From Ideonella dechloratans (lineage in GTDB: Bacteria > Pseudomonadota > Gammaproteobacteria > Burkholderiales > Burkholderiaceae_C), in assembly GCF_021049305.1 (NCBI RefSeq), contig NZ_CP088081.1, positions 1,550,001 to 1,614,000 of the forward strand: a stretch of 64,000 bases of DNA, read 5' to 3'. The position numbers were made by a program, and so were the translations under genes. How positions within the stretch are numbered: position 1 is the stretch's first letter; every line of letters starts with the position of its first letter. The notes below the pieces were generated by a model that was not told where the DNA came from, did not search any database, and saw only the letters and a program-made list of their open reading frames with translations. This document shows, in pieces, positions 22,196 through 29,569 of this stretch.

Positions 22196-23131
22196 ATGGA
22201 AACACAAGAGCTTGATGAGCAGGGCAGGGCGGGGTGGCAGCGGGCTGTGGAGCACGCTCGCCATTTCGCTGACGAGCATGGTTGGCAACTGGGCGTGCTG
22301 GAGATGGCGCTGGGGGCGGGCCTGCTGGCCTGGGGCATCCAGGATGGCGTGATCGACATGGGCACACAGCTGGTGGCTTCTGTGCTGGACCACGGCACCA
22401 CGGAAGGCGCCATCGGGGCCGCGACAGGCGGAGCCCTGGGGGTGTTGCCAGGGCTGGTGCTCAAGTCCATCGGCGTAGCCGCCATGGGGACTGCGTTCTC
22501 TGTGCCCGCGGTGGTCTTGATGGGGGGCGGCGCATTGCTCATGGGCTTGGCAGGCTATGGCGCGGGCCGGTTGGCGGCCGACTTTTTGCACCCAGCGCCC
22601 TCTCTGGGGGAGTTCATCGGCCCGGCGTGCCTGGCAGCGGTGGGTGTTGCCTTGTTGCTTGATGGTGCCCGGCGTTTGGCCCGCGATGAAGAGCTGCGAG
22701 GTGCTGTCTCTCGCTTCGCGGATGGCGTTCTCTACCTGCGGCATCTGCCCTTGCAACAGGTGTTGGACAACCGTGAAGCCTTGCTGGCCAGTCTGTCTGC
22801 CGAACTGACCGCGTTGTCCAAGAGCCCAGTGGGCATGGGCGGCGTGGCCACGGCCACGGCGGCGGGTGCCGCGGCCGGCAGTGCGCTGGCCGCCGGCTCC
22901 GTTACCGTGGTTGGCTCTCACGCCCTGGGTGGGGCGGCGCTGGCCCTCGGTCTGGTTTCTGCGCCCGTCTGGCCCGTGGTGGTGGGTGGTGCGGCCGCCG
23001 GTGGGGCGGCGTATGCGGCGTGGCGCTGGTGGCGCAAGTCCGGTACGGAGAGCCCTGAGTTTCAGATGCCTGTGTTGCCGCGCATGACGCCGCTGGCGAT
23101 TGAGTTCGATCCCCCCATCGGGGACAAATGA
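22196..23131 (+). CDS. unknown Gly/Ala-rich membrane protein inside restriction operon
   Basis: 311 residues between DUF4268 and hsdR on the same strand, with gaps of 65 and 39 bases. About five to six hydrophobic segments are seen: near 30-48, 72-98, 103-125, 138-158 and two in 213-280. They are rich in GxxxG/AxxxG patterns (glycine-zipper-like). Between them is a soluble helical stretch (165-210: EELRGAVSRFADGVLYLRHL). No enzyme motif and no family that I recognise. The position inside a complete hsd operon suggests an accessory or abortive role, but a chance passenger is possible. Confidence 0.75.
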   Translation: METQELDEQGRAGWQRAVEHARHFADEHGWQLGVLEMALGAGLLAWGIQDGVIDMGTQLVASVLDHGTTEGAIGAATGGALGVLPGLVLKSIGVAAMGTAFSVPAVVLMGGGALLMGLAGYGAGRLAADFLHPAPSLGEFIGPACLAAVGVALLLDGARRLARDEELRGAVSRFADGVLYLRHLPLQQVLDNREALLASLSAELTALSKSPVGMGGVATATAAGAAAGSALAAGSVTVVGSHALGGAALALGLVSAPVWPVVVGGAAAGGAAYAAWRWWRKSGTESPEFQMPVLPRMTPLAIEFDPPIGDK

Positions 23132-23170
23132 CAGGTGAGGTTGATGCGCTGATGGCCGCGAGGAGCTGAC

Positions 23171-26100
23171 ATGGCAATGGGGGTCACCGAAGACGCACTT
23201 GAGCAAGCCCTGCTTGCATGGCTGCTCGGGCTGGGCTGGGAGGTTGGCCACGGCCCGGATGTCTCGCCCCCGGACGCCAAGACCCCCGGCACCGAGCGCG
23301 ACAGCTACCGCGAGGTGCTGCTCAAGCACCGGCTGCGCGACGCCATCCGGCGGCTGAACCCGCACATTCCGGCGGGTGCACAGGACGAAGCCGCGCGCAT
23401 GGTGCAGAGCCCCAACGTGCCTGGACAGGTGCAGGCCAACCGGGCCATGCACCGCTGGCTGGTGGAAGGGGTGCCGGTGCAGTACCAGAGGGACGGCGAG
23501 ACCCGTGGCGACCGGGTGAAGCTGGTGGACTGGGACGACCCGGCGGGCAACGACTGGCTGGCGCTCAACCAGTTCAGCATCCAGGGGCCCAAGCAGACGC
23601 GCCGGCCGGATGTGGTGCTGTTCCTCAACGGCCTGCCGGTGGTGGTGCTGGAGCTGAAGAACCCCGGCGACGAGAACGCCGACCTGTGGGCGGCCTTCAA
23701 CCAGTTGCAGGCCTACAAGGAGGACGTGCCCGACTTGTTCATCGCCAACGAATTGCTGGTGATCAGCGATGGCATCGAGGCGCGGGTGGGCTCGCTGACG
23801 GCCGACCGGGAGCGCTTCATGGCCTGGCGCACCATCGACGGGGTGACGGTGGACCCGCTGGGCGGCATGCGCGAGCTGGAGACGCTGGTGCACGGCCTGT
23901 TCCAGCGCGAGCTGCTGCTGGACTACCTGCGGCACTTCATCCTGTTCGAGGACGAGGGCCGGCTGGTCAAGAAGGTGGCCGGTTACCACCAGTTCCATGC
24001 GGTGCGGGCGGTGGTGGAGAGCGTGCTTGTCGCGTCCAGCCCGAAGGCCGAGGCCGCACGGCGCGGCAAGGGCGGGGTGGTGTGGCACACGCAGGGCGCC
24101 GGCAAGAGCATCGAGATGACCTGCCTGGGTGGCAAGCTGATGCAGCACCCGCAGATGGGCAACCCGACCTTGGTGGTGGTGACCGACCGCAACGACCTGG
24201 ACAACCAGCTGTTCGGCGTGTTCGCGGGGGCCACCGAGCTGCTGCGCGAAACCCCGGTGCAGGCCGACACCCGGCCCAAGCTGCGCGAGCTGCTGGCCCA
24301 CCGTCCTTCAGGCGGCATCATCTTCACCACCATCCAGAAGTTCACGCCGGGCGAGGACGAGGACAGCTTCCCGGTGCTTTCCGACCGGCACAACATCGTC
24401 GTCATCTGCGACGAGGCCCACCGCAGCCAGTACGGCTTTCAGGCCAGCATGCCCAAGCTGCAGAAACAGCTGAGGGATGCCCGCAATGCCTCAGCCGCGA
24501 ACGAGCCCATGGCGCTGCAGGCTGCGGAGCCCGCCGCGGACTACGGCGGCCTGCGCAACGTGCGCTACGGCTACGCGCAGCATCTGCGTGATGGCCTGCC
24601 CAACGCCACCTTCGTGGCCTTCACCGGCACGCCGGTGTCGCTGGAAGACCGGGACACCCGCGCGGTGTTCGGCGACTACGTCCACATCTACGACGTCGAG
24701 CAGGCGGTGAAGGATGGCGCCACCGTGCCCATCTACTACGAGAGCCGCCTGGCCCGCCTGGAACTGCAGGAGGCCGAGGCCCCCTTGCTGGACGACGAGG
24801 TGGAGGAACTGACCGAGGACGAAGAGGACGACACAGCCAAGGCGGCCCAGCTGCGCCGCTGGGCCGCGCTGGAGAAGCTGGTGGGTGCACCGCCGCGCAT
24901 CCAGAAGGTGGCGGCCGACCTGGTGGAGCACTTCGAGAACCGCCTGGCCAGCCTGGAGGGCAAGGCCATGGTGGTGGCCATGAGCCGGGAGATCTGCGTT
25001 CACCTGTACGACGCCATTGTCGCGCTGCGCCCCGGCTGGCACGACCCGGACCCGGAGAAGGGCGTGGTCAAGATCATCATGACCGGCTCGGCCTCGGACA
25101 AGGCGCTGCTCAAGCCCCACATCTACAGCAAGGACGTCAAGAAGCGCCTGGAGCGCCGCTACAAGGACCCGGCCGATCCGTTCAAGCTGGTCATCGTACG
25201 CGACATGTGGCTGACCGGCTTTGACGCCCCGTGCATGCACACCATGTACGTGGACAAGCCGATGAAGGGCCACAACCTGATGCAGGCCATTGCCCGCGTG
25301 AACCGGGTGTTCAAGGACAAGCCGGGCGGCCTGGTGGTGGACTACATCGGCATCGCCAATGAGCTGAAGGCTGCGTTGAAGGACTACACCCAGGCCAAGG
25401 GCAAAGGCAAACCGACCATTGCCGCCGAGGATGCCCTGGCCGTGCTGCAGGAGAAGATGGACGTGCTGCACGACATGCTGCACGGCTTCGACTACAGCGC
25501 TTTTCGCACCCAGGCCTGGCAACTGCTGCCGGGGGTGGCCAACCATGTGTTGGGCTTGGAGGATGGCAAGAAGCGCTTTGCCGACACGGTGCTGTCCGCC
25601 AGCAAGGCCTTCGCCCTGTGCTGCACCCTGGACGAGGCGCTGAAGCACCGCGACGAACTGGCCTTCCTGCAGGCGGTGAAGGCTGCGCTGACCAAGTTCG
25701 GCAGCTCCGGCAAGAAGCTCAGCGACGAGCAGAAGGAACACGCGCTGCGCCAGATCATGAGCAAGGCCGTGGTCAGCGCCGAGGTCATCGACATTTTCAA
25801 GGCGGCCGGACTGAACCGACCGGACATCGGCATCCTGTCCGATGAATTCCTGGAAGACGTGCGCCACATGAAGGAGCGCAACCTGGCAGTCGAACTGCTG
25901 GAGCGCTTGCTGAAGGACGACATCCAGTCACGCTTCAAGACCAATGTGGTGCAACAGGCCAAGTTCTCGGAGCTGCTGCAGCTGAGCCTGCAGCGCTACC
26001 GTGCCCGAGCCATCGAAACGGCCCAGGTCATCGAAGAGCTGATCGAGATGGCCAAGAAGTTCCAGGAGGCGGCGCTGCGCGGTGAGCGCCTGGGGCTGAA

Positions 26101-26377
26101 TGCGGACGAAGTGGCCTTCTATGACGCCTTGGCGGCCAACGAAGCGGCGGTGCGGGAACTGGGGGACGAGACCCTCAAGAAGATCGCCGTGGAACTGACC
26201 CAGCAGCTGCGCGCCTCGGTGACCGTGGACTGGTCGGTGCGCGAAAACGTACGCGCTGCCCTGCGGGTGAAGGTGCGGATGCTGCTCAAGCGCTACAAGT
26301 ACCCGCCGGACCGACAGGACGAGGCCACGGAAACCGTGCTGAAGCAGGCTGAGACGCTGTCGGCGAACTGGGCTTGA
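23171..26377 (+). CDS. hsdR: type I restriction enzyme, endonuclease/translocase subunit
   Basis: 1068 residues with ribosome site AGGAG (23161-23165) before ATG 23171. The N-terminal nuclease has RRPDVVLF (about residue 144) and LELKNP (about 161), the PD...ExK triad. Superfamily 2 helicase motifs follow: Walker A TQGAGKS (about 310), ICDEAHRSQ (about 414), FTGTPVS, and later VRDMWLTGFDAP and QAIARVNRVF. The C-terminal helical domain (from about 740) has KEHALRQIMSKAVV and should bind HsdM. The protein translocates DNA with ATP and cuts at a distance. It is intact, so the system is probably active. Confidence 0.97.
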   Translation: MAMGVTEDALEQALLAWLLGLGWEVGHGPDVSPPDAKTPGTERDSYREVLLKHRLRDAIRRLNPHIPAGAQDEAARMVQSPNVPGQVQANRAMHRWLVEGVPVQYQRDGETRGDRVKLVDWDDPAGNDWLALNQFSIQGPKQTRRPDVVLFLNGLPVVVLELKNPGDENADLWAAFNQLQAYKEDVPDLFIANELLVISDGIEARVGSLTADRERFMAWRTIDGVTVDPLGGMRELETLVHGLFQRELLLDYLRHFILFEDEGRLVKKVAGYHQFHAVRAVVESVLVASSPKAEAARRGKGGVVWHTQGAGKSIEMTCLGGKLMQHPQMGNPTLVVVTDRNDLDNQLFGVFAGATELLRETPVQADTRPKLRELLAHRPSGGIIFTTIQKFTPGEDEDSFPVLSDRHNIVVICDEAHRSQYGFQASMPKLQKQLRDARNASAANEPMALQAAEPAADYGGLRNVRYGYAQHLRDGLPNATFVAFTGTPVSLEDRDTRAVFGDYVHIYDVEQAVKDGATVPIYYESRLARLELQEAEAPLLDDEVEELTEDEEDDTAKAAQLRRWAALEKLVGAPPRIQKVAADLVEHFENRLASLEGKAMVVAMSREICVHLYDAIVALRPGWHDPDPEKGVVKIIMTGSASDKALLKPHIYSKDVKKRLERRYKDPADPFKLVIVRDMWLTGFDAPCMHTMYVDKPMKGHNLMQAIARVNRVFKDKPGGLVVDYIGIANELKAALKDYTQAKGKGKPTIAAEDALAVLQEKMDVLHDMLHGFDYSAFRTQAWQLLPGVANHVLGLEDGKKRFADTVLSASKAFALCCTLDEALKHRDELAFLQAVKAALTKFGSSGKKLSDEQKEHALRQIMSKAVVSAEVIDIFKAAGLNRPDIGILSDEFLEDVRHMKERNLAVELLERLLKDDIQSRFKTNVVQQAKFSELLQLSLQRYRARAIETAQVIEELIEMAKKFQEAALRGERLGLNADEVAFYDALAANEAAVRELGDETLKKIAVELTQQLRASVTVDWSVRENVRAALRVKVRMLLKRYKYPPDRQDEATETVLKQAETLSANWA

Positions 26378-26430
26378 GGGGCTCACCCGGGCCAAGATTC
26401 GGTCCGGTCGACCGGCGCCCCAAAAGCACA

Positions 26431-26451
26431 GGGCCCGCACATGGCGGGCCC
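26431..26451 (-). terminator. hairpin terminator after tRNA-Thr
   Basis: Perfect 8-bp stem GGGCCCGC / GCGGGCCC with a 5-base loop. On the minus strand it is followed seven to eight bases later by a TTTT run (complement of 26422-26425). It lies between the convergent hsdR gene and the tRNA and probably ends the tRNA transcript. Confidence 0.55.
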
Positions 26452-26461
26452 CGGAAAAGAT

Positions 26462-26537
26462 TGGTGCCGGTGAAAGGAGTCGAACCCTCGACCTTCGCAT
26501 TACGAATGCGCTGCTCTACCAACTGAGCTACACCGGC
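26462..26537 (-). tRNA. tRNA-Thr (anticodon CGT)
   Basis: A complete cloverleaf on the minus strand: acceptor GCCGGTG / CACCGGC, D-arm GCTC..GAGC, anticodon loop TTCGTAA giving anticodon CGT for codon ACG, T-loop TTCGACT, and an encoded CCA end (26462-26464). The top pair of the anticodon stem is a G-A mismatch. Its 3' end faces the restriction operon, 85 bases from the hsdR stop. Confidence 0.95.
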
Positions 26538-26680
26538 ATCGCAGGCCTGGGGTGAAGCCCTCGGCGGATGCGAGCCCGCGATGATAGCGGGAAATTTCGT
26601 GGGTGGGAAGGCCGTGTGGGGCCGGCAGGGCTCGGGACAATCCGGCGACGCCGCTGCCGGCGCACGCTGGAAGGACTCCC

Positions 26681-27775
26681 ATGCCCCACACCCCGGACGC
26701 CACATTGCCGCCCGCCAACACCACTCCGCTCTCCCGGCCGTTGCAGGGCCTGCGGGTGCTGGAGTTCGAAGGCCTGGGCCCGGGGCCGCTGGCCGGGCGC
26801 ATGCTGGCCGACCTGGGGGCCGAGGTGACGGTGCTGGTTCGCCCGGGCGACGGTGGCGTCGCCGCCCGGCTGGGGGGCGGCAGCCAGCCGCTGCGGCGGG
26901 GCAAGCGGGTGCAGGTGCTGGACCTGAAGAGCGAGGTCGGGCGGGCCGCCGCGCTGGACGCCGTGGCCCGGGCCGAGGCTCTGATCGAGGGCTTTCGGCC
27001 CGGTGTGATGGAGCGTCTGGGCCTGGGGCCGGCCGATTGCGCGGCACGCAACCCGGCCCTGGTCTATGGCCGCATGACGGGCTGGGGCCAGACGGGCCCG
27101 CTGGCCCAGGCGGCCGGGCATGACCTGAACTATGTGGCGCTGAGCGGCCTGCTGGGCCTGGGGGCGCGGCCGGAGACCCCACCGCGGGTGCCGCCCACGG
27201 TGCTGGGCGATGCGGGCGGCGCGCTGGCGCTGGCCTTCGGCATTGTCAGCGCGGTGCTGGCTGCGCGGGCGACGGGGCAGGGGCGGGTGGTGGATGCGGC
27301 CATCGTGGACGCGGTGGCCATGCTGGGCGGCCTGGCCCAGTGGATCGGCGCCAGCGGCCAGTTGGGCGGGCCGGCACCCAGCCCTTTCCACGATTCCCCC
27401 TTCTACGACAGCTACCGCTGTGCCGATGGCCGGGACATCACCGTCGGGGCGCTGGAGCCGGCCTTCTATGCCGAACTGCTGCGGCGTCTGGGGCTGGATG
27501 ACGTGGACCCGGCGCAGCAGCACGACACGGCGGCCTGGCCGGCGCTGAAGGCGCGCTTCACGGCCCTGTTCGCCAGCCAGCCGCGCGCCCACTGGGTGGC
27601 CTTGCTGGAGGGCACGGACGCCTGCTTTGCGCCAGTGCTGTCGCTGGACGAGGCCGCGGCGCATCCGCAGCTGGCGGCCCGGGCCGTCTATCGGCGTGAC
27701 GGGCAGGGCGCCTGGCAGGCGGCCCCGGCGCCGCGCTTCATGCCGCTGACGGAGCCCGGGGATGTCCAGGGCTGA
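26681..27775 (+). CDS. alpha-methylacyl-CoA racemase-like (CaiB/BaiF family)
   Basis: 364 residues; AAGGA sits 5 bases before ATG 26681, while the longer frame from 26603 overlaps the tRNA promoter side. The N-terminus (LQGLRVLEFEGLGPGPLAGRML ADLGAEV) is classic for this family. The segment AAGHDLNYVALSGLLGL with a later VLGDAGGALALAFG carries the His/Asp pair used by alpha-methylacyl-CoA racemase rather than the formyl-CoA transferase pattern. It probably racemises 2-methyl-branched acyl-CoAs for beta-oxidation. The gene stands alone. Confidence 0.88.
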   Translation: MPHTPDATLPPANTTPLSRPLQGLRVLEFEGLGPGPLAGRMLADLGAEVTVLVRPGDGGVAARLGGGSQPLRRGKRVQVLDLKSEVGRAAALDAVARAEALIEGFRPGVMERLGLGPADCAARNPALVYGRMTGWGQTGPLAQAAGHDLNYVALSGLLGLGARPETPPRVPPTVLGDAGGALALAFGIVSAVLAARATGQGRVVDAAIVDAVAMLGGLAQWIGASGQLGGPAPSPFHDSPFYDSYRCADGRDITVGALEPAFYAELLRRLGLDDVDPAQQHDTAAWPALKARFTALFASQPRAHWVALLEGTDACFAPVLSLDEAAAHPQLAARAVYRRDGQGAWQAAPAPRFMPLTEPGDVQG

Positions 27776-27860
27776 GGCCGGGAACTGGGCGGTGGCGGCG
27801 GCGTTGTTCGGCGCATGAAGGCTTCAGCAAGCTGACACCATGCCGATATCGTGAAATATG

Positions 27861-27881
27861 TCCGCAGGAAGGTCCTGCGGA
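27861..27881. promoter_or_regulatory. perfect inverted repeat upstream of SIS-domain gene
   Basis: Arms TCCGCAGGA and TCCTGCGGA (9 bp each) are separated by three bases, ending 25 bases before ATG 27907. The AT-rich GTGAAATATG just upstream could be part of a promoter. It could be an operator or an mRNA hairpin; no T-run follows, so it is not a terminator. Confidence 0.45.
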
Positions 27882-27906
27882 TGAACGCTCCGCCCAGGAA
27901 CCGGCC

Positions 27907-28500
27907 ATGGCCTTGCTGACCGAACCCCTGCAGTTCCTCGTCCCCGCCGCGCACGGACTCAGCGTCCCCGTGGGTGGGTTCCTTCGTGCCTGGCAGGCGC
28001 AGCGCGTGCTTTTCGACGAGTTGCGGGGCCTGCAGGTCGCCCTGGAGCTGACGGCCCAGCGCCTGGCCAACTGCCTGGGCGCCGGGGGCAAGCTGCTGTG
28101 GTGCGGGCAGGGGGCTTCGGTGGCCACGGCCCAGCGGCTGGCCGCCATGCTCAGCGGCGTGCTGCGCCCCGACGGGCGCCCGCTGGCCGCGCTGGCGCTC
28201 AGCGGCATGGGCATGGATGTGCTGGCCCGACAGGTCCAGGCCCTGGGCCGGCCGGGCGATGCGATCGTGATGCTGTCGGCCGGCGTGGCGCCGGGGCCGC
28301 TGCTGGAGGCGGCGCGTGCCGCGGCCGACGGGGCGCTGCTGGTGGTGGGCCTGCTGGGCCCGGCCCCCGAGGAGCTGGCCGCCGATTGCCACCTGACGCT
28401 GCAACTGCCGGAGGCCCCGCCGGAGCGGCGGGAAGAGGCCGAGCTGTTTCTCGGCCACTGCCTGTGCGGGCTGATCCGCGACCAGCTGGCCGGCGCCTGA
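27907..28500 (+). CDS. SIS-domain protein, GmhA/DiaA-like
   Basis: 197 residues with a single sugar-isomerase fold. The phosphosugar loop, normally GNGGSAADA in sedoheptulose-7-phosphate isomerase and its relatives, reads CGQGASVATAQ here (about residues 63-73). Later SIS strands IVMLSAG and LLVVGLLG are present. The altered loop and missing GmhA catalytic residues make isomerase activity doubtful. A regulatory role like DiaA (DnaA-binding) or a diverged isomerase are both possible. It is convergent with fbp, 25 bases apart. Confidence 0.78.
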   Translation: MALLTEPLQFLVPAAHGLSVPVGGFLRAWQAQRVLFDELRGLQVALELTAQRLANCLGAGGKLLWCGQGASVATAQRLAAMLSGVLRPDGRPLAALALSGMGMDVLARQVQALGRPGDAIVMLSAGVAPGPLLEAARAAADGALLVVGLLGPAPEELAADCHLTLQLPEAPPERREEAELFLGHCLCGLIRDQLAGA

Positions 28501-28525
28501 ACGGTCACCGGCCAGCGGGCGGGGC

Positions 28526-29554
28526 TCAGCCGCCCTTGGCTTCCTGGTGGTAGGCGGTGACCCGCTCCACCTCGTTCTTCGAACCCAGGATTACGCTGAC
28601 GCGCTGGTGCAGCTTTTCGGGCTGCAGGTCCAGGATGCGCTGGTGGCCGTTGGTGGCGGCGCCGCCGGCCTGCTCGATCAGGAAGCTCATGGGGTTGGCT
28701 TCGTAGAGCAGGCGCAGCTTGCCGGGCTTGTCCGGCTCGCGCTTGTCCCAGGGATACATGAAGATGCCGCCGCGGGTCAGGATGCGGTGCACGTCGGCCA
28801 CCATGGAGGCGACCCAGCGCATGTTGAAGTCCTTGCCGCGCGGGCCTTCCTGGCCGGCCAGGCATTCGTCCACGTAGCGCTTGACCGGGGTGTCCCAGTG
28901 GCGCATGTTGGACATGTTGATCGCGAACTCCTTGGTGTCGGCCGGCACCTTGACGTTCTCGGCGGTCAGCACCCAGGAGCCGGTTTCGCGGTCCAGCGTG
29001 AACATGGCCACGCCGTCGCCCACCGTCAGCACCAGCATCGACTGCGGGCCGTAGATGCAGTAGCCCGCGGCGGCCTGCTGGCTGCCCGGCTGCAGGAAGT
29101 CGGCCTCGCTGACCGGCTCGATCTGGTTGGGGTCGTCGTTGGGCTTCTTCAGCACCGAGAAGATGGTGCCGATCGAGACGTTGACCTCGATGTTGGACGA
29201 GCCGTCCAGGGGATCGAACAGCAGCAGGTATTCACCGGCCGGGTAGCGGTTGGGCACCGTGTGGATGGTGTCCATCTCTTCCGAGGCCATGGCCGCCAGG
29301 TGGCCGCCCCATTCGTTGGCCTCGATCAGCACCTCGTTGGAGATGATGTCCAGCTTCTTCTGGACCTCGCCCTGCACGTTCTCGGTGCCGGCCACGCCCA
29401 TCACTTCACCCAGCGCGCCCTTGTTGACCGCGATGGCGATGCGCTTGCAGGCGCGGGCCACCACCTCGATCAACAGGCGCAGCTGGCCCGGGATGTGGCC
29501 GTGCAGCCGCTGCTGCTCGACCAGGTACTGCGTGAGACTGACGCGTTTGCTCAT
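28526..29554 (-). CDS. fbp: fructose-1,6-bisphosphatase, class I
   Basis: 342 residues, the usual length. It hydrolyses fructose-1,6-bisphosphate in gluconeogenesis and, in autotrophs, the Calvin cycle. Metal and substrate motifs are present: ASEEMD (metal-binding Glu), DPLDGSSN (about 113-120), [14 protein letters not shown], and the C-terminal [21 protein letters not shown] with the AMP/substrate region. It starts 16 bases downstream of the pepN stop, so prfB-pepN-fbp may share a transcript. A GGAGGA ribosome site lies just before its start. Confidence 0.97.
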   Translation of the reverse strand: MSKRVSLTQYLVEQQRLHGHIPGQLRLLIEVVARACKRIAIAVNKGALGEVMGVAGTENVQGEVQKKLDIISNEVLIEANEWGGHLAAMASEEMDTIHTVPNRYPAGEYLLLFDPLDGSSNIEVNVSIGTIFSVLKKPNDDPNQIEPVSEADFLQPGSQQAAAGYCIYGPQSMLVLTVGDGVAMFTLDRETGSWVLTAENVKVPADTKEFAINMSNMRHWDTPVKRYVDECLAGQEGPRGKDFNMRWVASMVADVHRILTRGGIFMYPWDKREPDKPGKLRLLYEANPMSFLIEQAGGAATNGHQRILDLQPEKLHQRVSVILGSKNEVERVTAYHQEAKGG

Positions 29555-29569
29555 GACTTGTCCTCCTGA

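Noticed and set aside
26400..26600. Possible second tRNA next to tRNA-Thr
   Set aside because: Only one cloverleaf can be built; the flanks are a hairpin and ordinary sequence.
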